22,969 nt of DNA from SLFT01 sp964493075 (GCA_964493075.1 CAZBNU010000049.1:1-22969), one strand, 5' to 3'. Positions 5,793 through 14,414 are shown, counted from the stretch's first letter. A program made the numbers and translations. The notes: generated by a model from the letters alone, not told the origin.

Positions 5793-7433
5793 CTATGGCT
5801 GCAATACCGATTTGTGAACTACAAAGGACAAACCCACGGGTCCTTGCGCGTCAATCGTAACATCCGTGGCCAGAAGCACCTGGCCTTTTTGAAGGATCTC
5901 ATAGCGCACATTCGCTTCGCCTGCCGGAACAGAGACGGATGCAAAACCATCAGACAATGTTTTTTCATCGTAGACGGTTCCAGTAGTGACATTGGAGGTG
6001 CGCACTATAACATCTTTTTGCTCCACAGGAACAACTGTACCGGCAATAGTGTCAAACCATGCGGTTAAGTCCTCGCCTGCCCGCAGTTTTTCGTCAAATT
6101 CCAATGCCACTTCGGCATCATTTGTGGTGTATACATATACGCCACCGGCCACGAGTTCAGACACTGCGGGTGTATTTTCAGTTACAACCGCTTCAACAGG
6201 GGGTTGTTCACCTTCAGGCGCTGGTTCAGGTGCCATGAGATACATGCCAAACCCGGCTATGAGACAGAACACCGCAATTCCGCCGAGGACGATGCGGCTA
6301 TGCTGCATGGCCGATTGCATGAGGTTGGGTTTGGGCGCAGCGACAACCGGAACACTTACTGCCGCTGGTGCTGCCGGTTTTGCTGTTGCTGCCGCCTCTG
6401 GTGCATTTCCGATCACGGTAGCATCCTGTGCGGGTGCCGGGGCCGTACCCACAACGGTGGCATCCTGTGCAGGCGCTGGCGCCGAACCCGGTGCAGTGGC
6501 GTCCATGACCGTGCCGTCCGATGCGGGTATGGGGGCACTTGATATGACCGTCTCGGCTGCGGCGGTGGGCTTACCTTTTATAATGGTCATATCCGGATTG
6601 TCTTTTAGACTTTCGCGTAACGCTGCCGCCATGGCGCGACCGTCAGAATAGCGGTCCTGCGGTTTTTTCGAAAGGGCACGCATCACGACTGCACTGAGCG
6701 CCTCGGGCACCGTGTAATTGAGTTCACTGGGCGGCGCGGGATCACTTTTCAGGATGTGGTGCATGATGGTGGTCAACGCTTCTCCCGTAAACGGTTTTTC
6801 GCCGGTGAGCATCTCATAGAGGATGATGCCTGCGGAGAACAGATCGGAACGTCCGTCCACCTTTCTGCCCATGAACTGTTCCGGGCTCATGTAGGTAGGC
6901 GTACCTATAAGTGCGCCGTCCTGGGTCAGTGTGGAGTCGTGGGTTCGTGCAATGCCGAAATCCACCACCTTGAGTGCGCCCTTATCGGGAATAAAAATAT
7001 TGGCTGGTTTGACATCGCGATGGAACACACCCTGATCGTGGGCGCACGCCAAGGCTTCGCATATCTGCACACCGTACTTCACCGCCTCATCAGGTTCGAA
7101 GTGCTTCTTTTCTTCAATCTCATCCCCCAGGTCTTTGCCAACCAGATATTCCATGGCGATGTAGGCCATACCTGCCTCTTCCCCCACATCGTAAATCGTG
7201 ATGATGTTGGGGTGGTTGAGCATGCCCGCCGCGCGCGCCTCACGCAGGAAGCGCTCCATCATTTCCTTGGCGAGACCGGATTTTTCTATTACATCCTGCC
7301 GCGCTGTTTTGATGGCAACAGTTCGGTTCAATGAGGGATCGCGTCCTTCATAAACAACGCCCATTGCGCCTTTTCCCAATTCCCGGACGATTTCATAGCG
7401 TCCCAACCGTTCAGGGGGGGCTGTATTTTCCAT
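5793..7433 (-). CDS. Transmembrane Ser/Thr protein kinase (Hanks type)
   Basis: 546 residues. The kinase domain spans about 12-272: glycine loop GKGAMG (20-25), K42 in VAIK, HRDVKPAN (138-145), DFG (158-160), GTPTYMSPE (177-185), then DLFSAGIILYEML. All catalytic residues are present. A Pro/Ala-rich linker (280-375) follows, containing two APAPAQDATV copies, then one membrane helix (about 381-400) and a 145-residue extracytoplasmic domain that is not PASTA. In the linker, five threonines share a T-V/I-hydrophobic context (T283, T295, T308, T326, T339). The ATG at 7433 has GAGGAAC upstream. It sits 18 bp behind the protease/TPR gene and is probably co-transcribed. Inferred: an envelope sensor kinase with autophosphorylated docking sites. 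Confidence 0.92.
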   Translation of the reverse strand: MENTAPPERLGRYEIVRELGKGAMGVVYEGRDPSLNRTVAIKTARQDVIEKSGLAKEMMERFLREARAAGMLNHPNIITIYDVGEEAGMAYIAMEYLVGKDLGDEIEEKKHFEPDEAVKYGVQICEALACAHDQGVFHRDVKPANIFIPDKGALKVVDFGIARTHDSTLTQDGALIGTPTYMSPEQFMGRKVDGRSDLFSAGIILYEMLTGEKPFTGEALTTIMHHILKSDPAPPSELNYTVPEALSAVVMRALSKKPQDRYSDGRAMAAALRESLKDNPDMTIIKGKPTAAAETVISSAPIPASDGTVMDATAPGSAPAPAQDATVVGTAPAPAQDATVIGNAPEAAATAKPAAPAAVSVPVVAAPKPNLMQSAMQHSRIVLGGIAVFCLIAGFGMYLMAPEPAPEGEQPPVEAVVTENTPAVSELVAGGVYVYTTNDAEVALEFDEKLRAGEDLTAWFDTIAGTVVPVEQKDVIVRTSNVTTGTVYDEKTLSDGFASVSVPAGEANVRYEILQKGQVLLATDVTIDAQGPVGLSFVVHKSVLQP

Positions 7434-7451
7434 GGTGTCAGTTCCTCTTCG

Positions 7452-8732
7452 TTACTGTAATTGTTCTTTAATCTTCTGCATCCAGTTCTCAACGCGTACT
7501 CTATCCGCTGCATCCGGTGCGGACGCCAGGTATCGCTCAAAGGCATCATAGGCATGTTCCCATTGGTTCTGTTGCACATGGGTCATTGCCAGATTATACA
7601 ACGCATTGGCATAGTTCTCATCCAGGGACAGGGCGCGATTAAAAGCATCCACGGCCAGTTCATACTTGCCGGCCTTCCGATAAGCCTCGCCAAGATCGTT
7701 AAAAGACTGGGGCACTGCCGGTCGAATTTCCACAACCGCTTCAAAAAGCGCGATAGCCTTTTCATAGGCTTCTGTCTCCAAGTACAAAAGCCCCAGGTTG
7801 CGCCGCGCCTCCACGCTGTCCTGACGTAAGTTAATCGCCTTTTCATAAGCAGGAAAGGCGCTGTCCAAATCACCGTTCCTGCCCAAAGTCACTGCCAGAT
7901 TAAACCAGGCCTCATAAAAATCGGGAAGCAATTCCACTGCCCTGTTGTAGCAAGTTTTCTTCTCTTCAATGTCGGTCGTCTGGGTACCTTTATTATAGGC
8001 TTCCAGCGCATGCAGTTCCATTGTTGTTATTCCAGAAGCAGGCGTCAGTTCCTGTTCATGGGACTCATCAGGAAGGGTGGTCTGATACAAGCCATGCCGC
8101 TCCAACATGGAAAAGGCATTGTTTACGGGGATTACAATAGTCGCCCAGTTCTGTTCTTCCAATACCCCCATAATCAGGCCAATCACTTCGCCCTTCCGAT
8201 TGAAGACCGGCCCGCCGCTCGACCCCGGCGCCGCTGTAAGCTCTGCCTGGATTACAGGGAACCCGCGAAAAGTCCTACTGGTATTGGCAACAATACCTGT
8301 TGCTACGGAGAAATCAAGATTCACCGGTGTGGCAATGGTGATCAACATGGCGCCTGCATTTAATGTGCGTGCATCACCAACAGCGGCAGAAACATTAAAT
8401 TCCTTGTCTGCACGCAACAGGGCAAGCTCCCTGTCCACATCCACTTCAAGAACGGAAAGCGCATAGGTAGTGCCATCGGATTGACGCCCCCGCAACTCTT
8501 TAACATTGTCCACCTGGTGTGCCGTGGTCAGTATGAGGCCAGATTTATGAACCACGCAACCGCTGCTCTGCGTGACGGCGCCATCGTTACGAACGCCTTC
8601 AATCACCAGTACAGCAGGCTTATTCGCAGCCACCAATTCTTCTATAAAACTTTCGGCAGCCATTGAATCTACACAAAAACTATAAAAGATGGAACACACC
8701 CAGGCGGCGCTCACTAAAACTCTACTTCTCAT
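7452..8732 (-). CDS. Secreted trypsin-like serine protease with TPR domain
   Basis: 426 residues from the ATG at 8732. A GTG at 8741 is in frame, but the ATG has GGAG at an 8-bp spacing. There is a signal peptide of about 25 residues. An S1 (HtrA/trypsin-like) protease domain follows. Numbered from the GTG, the triad is H75 (LTTAHQV), D103 (VDRELALL) and S175 (GSSGGPVF), so it should be active. No PDZ domain is seen. From about 240 to the end there are five tetratricopeptide repeats (AWFNLAVTLGRNGDLDSAF, ARRNLGLLYLETEAYEKAI, SFNDLGEAYRKAGKYELAV, ALYNLAMTHVQQNQWEHAY types). It is the first gene of an operon with the kinase; a periplasmic protease beside a kinase with an extracytoplasmic domain suggests one signalling unit. 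Confidence 0.9.
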   Translation of the reverse strand: MRSRVLVSAAWVCSIFYSFCVDSMAAESFIEELVAANKPAVLVIEGVRNDGAVTQSSGCVVHKSGLILTTAHQVDNVKELRGRQSDGTTYALSVLEVDVDRELALLRADKEFNVSAAVGDARTLNAGAMLITIATPVNLDFSVATGIVANTSRTFRGFPVIQAELTAAPGSSGGPVFNRKGEVIGLIMGVLEEQNWATIVIPVNNAFSMLERHGLYQTTLPDESHEQELTPASGITTMELHALEAYNKGTQTTDIEEKKTCYNRAVELLPDFYEAWFNLAVTLGRNGDLDSAFPAYEKAINLRQDSVEARRNLGLLYLETEAYEKAIALFEAVVEIRPAVPQSFNDLGEAYRKAGKYELAVDAFNRALSLDENYANALYNLAMTHVQQNQWEHAYDAFERYLASAPDAADRVRVENWMQKIKEQLQ

Positions 8733-8772
8733 AAAGACCACTCCAGATTCCCATTCGACGGCATAAAGTCAT

Positions 8773-8781
8773 ATTATAGCA
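8773..8781 (-). promoter_or_regulatory. Extended -10 promoter of the protease-kinase operon
   Basis: Read on the minus strand: TG, one base, then a perfect TATAAT (TGCTATAAT), 41 bp before the ATG at 8732. No good -35 is visible, which extended -10 promoters tolerate. Confidence 0.55.
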
Positions 8782-8814
8782 CTACTGGCAGGGGTACATG
8801 CCTCTTTGCAGCAC

Positions 8815-8893
8815 GTAGACGCAGCATCCCTGCCGCGTTAGGTTAAGCGATGGCTTACGTTACAAGGCAACGCGGCAGGGATGCCTCGTCTAC
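8815..8893. repeat. REPIN-like palindrome 1 (GTAG...CTAC)
   Basis: Two 25-bp arms, 8815-8839 and 8869-8893, are inverted copies with two mismatches, separated by 29 bp. The outer ends are GTAG and CTAC. Each arm contains a smaller hairpin, GCA-TCCC-TGC. It lies 51 bp past the stop codon of the MFS gene and just upstream of the protease-kinase promoter, so it could also end or protect the MFS transcript. Confidence 0.85.
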
Positions 8894-8944
8894 TTTAGTG
8901 ATTGCTTAATGGTACTCAATTCCTTGGAAAATATGCAAAGTCTA

Positions 8945-10180
8945 TCAGGCAAGAGACGTATCTTTAACAAAAGAGACCTGCTTCAAAAGCATATAGGTAA
9001 CAATACGGTTCAGGCACAGCATCAAAAGCACAACACGGATACCCGTCTCACCATAACCTGCGTATGCGGCCATTAGAATTGTCATCATAACGATGCGGCC
9101 TACTGCGAGCGGGATTTCCCAGGCACACAGGTATTCAATGCGCTCGCCGGGTGTTTCGGCGGTGCGCTGCATTACTTCAAAACGGATGCCCATGTGTGGA
9201 ATACCTACAAGTGGCAGTGCCACCGATCGCAGGAAAGCAAATGCCAACAGGGTAATCACACTTATTTTCCATGTGATGATGAGACCTGCCGCCACCAGCG
9301 TCACCACCCCCCAGAAGATGAAGGTTGACCGTGTTTTGGGCACCACAAAGCGTCCCACCAGAAACGCTGTCGCAATACTGACCAATCCCTGTAGAGATAC
9401 ATACCCACCCACCTGTGCTTCACTGTTGGCCTGGGTATACATAATAATCGCAAGTAAGAAATGAAAGATATGAAAGGAACCTGCGAGTGAGGCTGATGCC
9501 AGCATGACAAACCGCCAGTCTCGATCCTGCTTGGGTGGAAAGAGGGCGCGCTTCATTCTAAAAGGGGTTCCTTTTTCCGAATGAGGGATGCGGAAACTTA
9601 ACGCACTGGCAAGCACATAGAGCATTAGCGCTACCGAAAAGATAATCTGGTAACCTGCGTGTTTTGTGGGCGCAAAAGAAATGAGCAGCCCGCTGATGAT
9701 GGGCGCAAACAAGCGCGCGCCATTGCTGACTGCTGAAATCATGCCCAGGAAGTATTCCCTGTTGCGCATGTTACTACTGAAGTCGTACTGAAAGGTGTTA
9801 TTGCCTGCCCAGAAAAATCCCCACGTAACGCCAAGGAGCGCTCCAAGATGTACCGTATAATGGACGGCATCCTCCCGCAAATACAACAGGGAAGCGTAGT
9901 ATAGGGCGTGAAGCGCCAGCCCGATACGGAACACATGGGTGCGGTCCCGGGATTTTGCATACCAACCGGCGATGGTAAACACCACGGGCGTAACAATATA
10001 AATCGCCAGGTAATGAAGCATGACGACATTGATGTCCAGGCTATGCACATACAGATATACACTGACGAAAACGGAACATAACGAATCCGCGACACTGTAC
10101 AAGGCGTTCAAGAAAATGACGAGCCACGCTTTGGGGGATATTTTCGATTGGGTTTCTTCGCGTTTCGACAACGAGGACAC
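8945..10180 (-). CDS. Major facilitator superfamily transporter
   Basis: 411 residues of alternating hydrophobic segments, about 12 membrane helices in two halves. The central basic cytoplasmic loop (about 200-225: HSEKGTPFRMKRALFPPKQD) is typical of MFS permeases. A glycine-containing helix resembling MFS helix 4/5 (LGALLGVTWGFFWAGNNTF) is visible. The substrate cannot be read from the sequence; drug or metabolite efflux and sugar uptake are both possible. The start is a GTG at 10178-10180 with weak AGAAAG upstream; the ATG at 10193-10195 is followed by an in-frame stop, and no other ATG occurs before residue 54. It stands alone between two REPIN-like palindromes. Confidence 0.85.
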   Translation of the reverse strand: MSSLSKREETQSKISPKAWLVIFLNALYSVADSLCSVFVSVYLYVHSLDINVVMLHYLAIYIVTPVVFTIAGWYAKSRDRTHVFRIGLALHALYYASLLYLREDAVHYTVHLGALLGVTWGFFWAGNNTFQYDFSSNMRNREYFLGMISAVSNGARLFAPIISGLLISFAPTKHAGYQIIFSVALMLYVLASALSFRIPHSEKGTPFRMKRALFPPKQDRDWRFVMLASASLAGSFHIFHFLLAIIMYTQANSEAQVGGYVSLQGLVSIATAFLVGRFVVPKTRSTFIFWGVVTLVAAGLIITWKISVITLLAFAFLRSVALPLVGIPHMGIRFEVMQRTAETPGERIEYLCAWEIPLAVGRIVMMTILMAAYAGYGETGIRVVLLMLCLNRIVTYMLLKQVSFVKDTSLA

Positions 10181-10231
10181 TTTCTATATCTTCATTTTGT
10201 ATAACTATCTAGCACCAATAAAAATATTAGG

Positions 10232-10318
10232 TTGTAGGCTGGGTAAAGCGTAGCGGAACCCACCTTCATATCATCTATCACAAAAGGTGGGTTCCGCTAC
10301 GCTTCACCCAGCCTACAA
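10232..10318. repeat. REPIN-like palindrome 2 (GTAG...CTAC)
   Basis: Two 35-bp arms, 10232-10266 and 10284-10318, are inverted copies with one mismatch and a 17-bp AT-rich spacer. The outer sequence is TTGTAGG. Each arm also folds on itself: GGGT-aaGC-GTA-GC-gaACCC. It lies in the divergent interval between the MFS gene and the small membrane protein. Palindromes with this GTAGGCTGGGT...GGAACCCACC core are familiar from many unrelated bacterial genomes (recollection, not searched). Confidence 0.9.
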
Positions 10319-10356
10319 TAATAACTTTTAGGTTATAGTGCCAGACAGCAACCATT

Positions 10357-10386
10357 TTGTTTTATTGCAATTTCAACGACTATAAT
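10357..10386 (+). promoter_or_regulatory. Possible promoter of the small membrane protein gene
   Basis: A perfect TATAAT at 10381-10386 with a poor -35 (TTGTTT, 10357-10362) at 18 bp. It lies 88 bp before the ATG at 10474. The evidence is mainly the -10. Confidence 0.3.
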
Positions 10387-10473
10387 AAGGGGAAGTAATA
10401 ACAGGGATTTGTATACTGTACCCATTATCGGGTGCTGCTTCAAAAAAATATGGAACTACCAGGAGATTTTCTC

Positions 10474-10617
10474 ATGAAATGGACCAAAACCCGTGAAAAA
10501 CTTGCAGCGCTGATTGCCCTCGCGTTTATGGTTGTATTCGGTGCAGTTGTAGGCGCCTATTTCGGACTGCCCATCCCCTTTGTGCATGAATTTCTGATAA
10601 AACTCGGCATCCTCTAA
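10474..10617 (+). CDS. 47-residue single-pass membrane protein
   Basis: MKWTKTREKL, one hydrophobic helix (about residues 9-30, with a GAVVGAYFG glycine pattern), then PIPFVHEFLIKLGIL. The positive N-terminal end and short amphipathic tail suggest a small inner-membrane protein with the N-terminus inside. The ATG is preceded by AGGAGA at good spacing, which is why it is preferred over an upstream in-frame ATG at 10432. The stop codon (TAA, 10615-10617) interlocks with the stop of the converging FG-GAP gene (10614-10616). I do not recognise the family. The good ribosome site and clean helix argue that it is real. Confidence 0.6.
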   Translation: MKWTKTREKLAALIALAFMVVFGAVVGAYFGLPIPFVHEFLIKLGIL

Positions 10618-11981
10618 AACACAATAACATCCACGCGCTTTGCCTGGTCGCCTCCCGGACGAATCAGCACGATGTCTTTTGAATCATTGTCGTTCAAATC
10701 GTAGGGCGCTGCGCTCCCGAAGCTGGGCATTTCAAACGTATTCCAGGAACGGGACGATACAAAACGCTTGGTATCTCCAGTATACACGCTGAGTTTGTCG
10801 TCGGATTTTCCATAGACCACATCCAGCAGGCCGTCGCCATTGAAGTCCCCAAAAGTGTATGCGACCCGCTGGCGACCTTCTGGGGCATCCATGGCCATGG
10901 TGGTTGAATAGTCCGCTTTCGCGCCGTACCCTTCTCCGTCAAACAGGTATACCTCTGCCTCGACAGCAAGTTTCCCGCGCACAAAGAAATTGATGATGTT
11001 GCCCACCCCGAAAGAAATGCGAATGAAAACAAGGTCAAGTTTCTGGTCGTTATTGACATCAAGTATCACGGGACTGGACACAGCGCCCTTGCAAGTAAAG
11101 GTGGCATCGGGTTCATCGGAATATTCAAAGGGCTTTTTCGCAAAGTAAACATGGGTTTCGGATTCCATGCGCACTGTGCCACGGGTCTGTGTCACTACGA
11201 GGTCTGGAAAGCCGTTGCCGGTGATGTCGTCCATTTTCGCAGAAGCGTCCCACTTTTCCTCAAGCACCAACGGAATTTTGAACCGATGCCGCTGTGACCA
11301 GAGTTGGCCGTAGGCAAAGTCGGCAAATTCATCACTGAGAAATGCCAGTCCTGCAGTTTCCTCACCCGGGATATTAAATGTCTTGTAATCTGGCAACCGA
11401 TGAACCACAACCGTGCTGTCGCCGCGACGCATCTCGCTTACAACGTCGCAGGATACACTGGCGACCTGCCCTTCTGGTGTACGAATATCCAGTCCAGCCG
11501 CGGTGGGTATTAACCATTCGTCCACGCCGTCCTCCTGCAAATCCTTCGCGCCCTGCTGCATAAACACAGGCTCACGACTGAAACTGGGCAGCAGGGAATG
11601 AAAGGATACCTCGTCAACAGGGGTAAAGGCATTGTCTTTGAACGCAAAAATGAATGCGCCATTTGTATGCAAAGCAACCACTTCCACTGGCGGCATTCCG
11701 TCCACCTCTGCGAGCATGACAACACCGACTACGGCGGGCAGGGGCAGGATATGGTCAGGGTGGCTGGCATACCCGCATGTTTCATCCGCAAGAAAAAGAA
11801 CCAGTTTTTTTTCCATGGGAAATGCCGTCTCGTCATTCGTCAACAACAGGATATCCTGGTTACCGTTGCCACTCATATCCGATACGGCTATATCCCATAC
11901 ATTTTCACTGGTTTCAAGGGTGTAAACCTGTGGTTCTCCCACTGCCAGTACAAGTGCGATGATAGCGGCATGAAGGGACAT
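10614..11981 (-). CDS. Secreted FG-GAP/VCBS repeat protein
   Basis: 455 residues with a short signal peptide (MSLHAAIIALVLAVG). Six calcium-loop motifs of the FG-GAP/VCBS class are visible: DMSGNGNQDILLL (35-47), DLQEDGVDEWLI (147-158), DITGNGFPDLVV (252-263), DVNNDQKLDLVFI (308-320), DFNGDGLLDVVYG (379-391) and DLNDNDSKDIVLI (428-440). These repeats form a beta-propeller like the integrin alpha-chain head, used for extracellular binding. The second and last loops are less canonical. No enzyme domain or anchor is attached. The ATG at 11981 follows GGAG. It is a single gene whose 3' end overlaps the small membrane protein gene by two bases. Likely exported or surface-associated; the ligand is unknown. 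Confidence 0.85.
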   Translation of the reverse strand: MSLHAAIIALVLAVGEPQVYTLETSENVWDIAVSDMSGNGNQDILLLTNDETAFPMEKKLVLFLADETCGYASHPDHILPLPAVVGVVMLAEVDGMPPVEVVALHTNGAFIFAFKDNAFTPVDEVSFHSLLPSFSREPVFMQQGAKDLQEDGVDEWLIPTAAGLDIRTPEGQVASVSCDVVSEMRRGDSTVVVHRLPDYKTFNIPGEETAGLAFLSDEFADFAYGQLWSQRHRFKIPLVLEEKWDASAKMDDITGNGFPDLVVTQTRGTVRMESETHVYFAKKPFEYSDEPDATFTCKGAVSSPVILDVNNDQKLDLVFIRISFGVGNIINFFVRGKLAVEAEVYLFDGEGYGAKADYSTTMAMDAPEGRQRVAYTFGDFNGDGLLDVVYGKSDDKLSVYTGDTKRFVSSRSWNTFEMPSFGSAAPYDLNDNDSKDIVLIRPGGDQAKRVDVIVF

Positions 11982-12189
11982 GGAAATATCTCCTGATTGG
12001 GAAAGTTGTAAACATTGTAAAGCAACATGGTTTCATTACCTTTAACTGACACCCCTTTTCCCTATCAGGTTTCACCATTGCGGGTATAATGGGTTAGAAT
12101 ATAGGAGCAACAGGCAAGATAAAACATAACGTCATTTTATCACACAAATCACGAGTGCAACCGCATTTTAACAAGGATGAAATCCATAC

Positions 12190-13806
12190 ATGACATGCCC
12201 TCCCCATCAACCATCAGGCTATTGGAGCGCTGGCACTAACGATGATGCCATTTTGTCTGATTCACTGGAAAAGATACTCCCCTTTCTTGACCAGACTCTA
12301 TATGTCCTGGAGGATTCAGGAAGTATCAGATATGCGGTTGGCGGTGAAAATCTCCCCAGTAGCAAAAAAAGCGCTCTCCCCGTGCTGGCATACGCACCAC
12401 CTTGTCCCTTGGAAAGATTAGGCAGCAGGGACTTCTGCGATGCGCATGGTCTGCGCTATCCCTGTTATGCAGGAAGCATGGCACACGGCATTGCGTCTCT
12501 GGAAATGGTAAAGGCCATGGGTGAGGCGGGCATGTTGGGATTCTTTGGTTCTGCAGGGCTGTCGCTGGACAAACTACATGATACCGCCAAGCATCTTCAC
12601 AATCGCATGTTGGGGAAATCTTATGGCATTAACCTTATTAACAGTCCGCAAGACACGGACTGGGAACGAGGCGCTGTATCCCTCTTTCTCCACGAGGGCA
12701 TACGGCTTGTGGAAGCGTCCGCTTACATCTTCCCCACGGCTCCCCTCGTAAAGTATCGGGTCACCGGACTACGTCAGGATTCTCAGGGAACTCTGTTTTC
12801 GCCAAACAACATTATCGCTAAAGTCTCCCGCAGTGAGATTGCAGCGCGTTTCCTGTCGCCACCACCGGAAAAATTGTTGAAGAAACTGGCGGATGCTGGC
12901 GAAATCAGCCGAGAAGAGGCGCGACTTGCCCGTTTCATTCCGCTGGCGCAGGACATCACCGCAGAGGCCGATTCAGGAGGTCATACGGACCACCGCACTG
13001 CGCTGACACTGCTCCCCACACTGCAGCGTCTTCGTGATGAAATACAAATCCAACATGACTACGCACAGACGCCGCGCATCGGCCTTGCAGGAGGCATAGG
13101 AACACCACAGGCTGCAGCGGCGGCCTTTGCCATGGGCGCAGACTATATTGTTACCGGTTCCATTAACCAGGCATGTGTGGAATCAGGCACTTCTGCTCTG
13201 GTGCGCGAAATGCTCGCACACGCTTCCCAGACCGACGTGGCGGATGCGCCAGCAGCAGATATGTTTGAGATGGGCGTTACCGTACAGGTATTGAAACGGG
13301 GAACACGATTTGCTGAACGTGCCCAAAAACTATATGATCTGTACCGGCGCTATGATAGTGTGGAGACAATACCGGAAGAAGAACGAAAAAAGATAGAGGA
13401 AACGATTTTCAGAGAGACCTTTGATGCGGTTTGGAACAAAACAGTTGCGTTTTTTGCGGAACGCAACCCCAAACAATTGGAGAGGGCCGACGCAGATACC
13501 AAACACAAACTGGCGCTACTTTTCCGTTGTTATCTGGGCAATGCCGTTCACTGGGCTAACTGCGGGGTGAAAGAGCGTAAAGAAGATTTTCAAATCTGGT
13601 GCGGCCCCGCCATGGGAGCATTTAACGACTGGGCGAGTGGCAGTTATCTTGAAGAACCTGAAAACCGCAGGGTGGCCGATGTGGCCAAACAACTGCTTTA
13701 TGGGGCGGCGTTGTTGCTGCGTGAACAATCGCTGCGGGCACAGGGGGTGTCAATGCCCGCTGCCCCCTCGTGGAGAAGACCCAATGCCGATATGCCCAAC
13801 TGGTAG
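12190..13806 (+). CDS. pfaD: PfaD family trans-acting enoyl reductase
   Basis: 538 residues, the normal length for PfaD. It is an FMN-dependent TIM-barrel related to nitronate monooxygenases that reduces enoyl intermediates for polyunsaturated-fatty-acid or trans-AT polyketide synthases. Diagnostic stretches are PCYAGSMAHGIASLEMVKA (91-109), FFGSAGLSL (118-126), DSGGHTDHR (261-269, with the conserved His), AGGIGTPQAAAAAF (300-313) and GADYIVTGSINQACVESGTS (316-335). The C-terminal part (NWASGSYLE, WRRPNADMPNW types) is also family-typical. No pfaA/B/C or PKS gene lies in the 23 kb, so its partner must be elsewhere. The start at 12190 has only a weak AAGGA 12 bp upstream; a TATAAT at 12085-12090 may be its -10. 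The next gene, lspA, follows after 54 bp. Confidence 0.92.
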   Translation: MTCPPHQPSGYWSAGTNDDAILSDSLEKILPFLDQTLYVLEDSGSIRYAVGGENLPSSKKSALPVLAYAPPCPLERLGSRDFCDAHGLRYPCYAGSMAHGIASLEMVKAMGEAGMLGFFGSAGLSLDKLHDTAKHLHNRMLGKSYGINLINSPQDTDWERGAVSLFLHEGIRLVEASAYIFPTAPLVKYRVTGLRQDSQGTLFSPNNIIAKVSRSEIAARFLSPPPEKLLKKLADAGEISREEARLARFIPLAQDITAEADSGGHTDHRTALTLLPTLQRLRDEIQIQHDYAQTPRIGLAGGIGTPQAAAAAFAMGADYIVTGSINQACVESGTSALVREMLAHASQTDVADAPAADMFEMGVTVQVLKRGTRFAERAQKLYDLYRRYDSVETIPEEERKKIEETIFRETFDAVWNKTVAFFAERNPKQLERADADTKHKLALLFRCYLGNAVHWANCGVKERKEDFQIWCGPAMGAFNDWASGSYLEEPENRRVADVAKQLLYGAALLLREQSLRAQGVSMPAAPSWRRPNADMPNW

Positions 13807-13860
13807 GCGTATGGATAGACACAACATAATACAAAAGAAACCTTTATGTCAGGAGATGCT

Positions 13861-14394
13861 ATGAGCCGTCCAATGCGTGCGATATATATTATAGTCGCCC
13901 TGTTTATATTGGTTGTTGCCGATCAGGTCACCAAATGGATTGCCATCGTCGCCTTAAAGCAAACCGGCGATGTCCATATATTTCTGTGGAACCTGTTTCG
14001 TCTTCAATATGCGGAGAACACAGGCGCCTTTCTAAGTCTCGGTGCGGGACTGCCTGACGGCATTCGCACCCTGATCATGACCGGCCTGAACACCGTTATT
14101 CTTGGCGGATTAATCTGTTATCTCTTCGCCGTCAAACAGATTGCCTTGTTTCCCGCACTGGCGTTGACACTCATCGCCGGGGGCGGCATCGGCAACCTGA
14201 TTGACCGTATTTTCCGCGATGGCCGGGTGGTAGATTTCATGAACATGGGTATCACTACCAACAGTTTCAGCCTCCGCACTGGTGTATTCAACATCGCGGA
14301 CATTGCCATCATGGCGGGACTCTTTCTCATCATCGCCCACGAAGTATTCTTCGCGCGAAAAGAGACCGGACAGAAACCCCCGAAGAATAAATAA
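13861..14394 (+). CDS. lspA: Lipoprotein signal peptidase (signal peptidase II)
   Basis: 177 residues, four membrane helices. It is the aspartyl protease that removes signal peptides from prolipoproteins in the inner membrane after Lgt modification. Family motifs appear in order: DQVTKWI (21-27), AENTGAF (51-57), GNLIDRI (111-117), GRVVDFMN (121-128, catalytic D125) and FNIADIAI (143-150, catalytic D147). The ATG at 13861 is chosen over 13846 because AGGAG precedes it. It lies 54 bp after pfaD on the same strand and is not next to ileS, its usual partner. Presence of lspA supports a lipoprotein-rich envelope. Confidence 0.95.
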   Translation: MSRPMRAIYIIVALFILVVADQVTKWIAIVALKQTGDVHIFLWNLFRLQYAENTGAFLSLGAGLPDGIRTLIMTGLNTVILGGLICYLFAVKQIALFPALALTLIAGGGIGNLIDRIFRDGRVVDFMNMGITTNSFSLRTGVFNIADIAIMAGLFLIIAHEVFFARKETGQKPPKNK

Positions 14395-14414
14395 TACTCC
14401 AAAAGCACACCATC

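Noticed and set aside
5986..6651. 221-codon Ala/Ser/Thr-rich frame opposite the kinase linker
   Set aside because: Composition is the mirror of the Pro/Ala-rich linker on the other strand; there is no domain or start signal.
8815..8893. Palindrome as a simple Rho-independent terminator for the MFS gene
   Set aside because: No T-tract follows the stem on the minus strand, the loop is 29 bp, and the GTAG ends match two other palindromes not placed as terminators.
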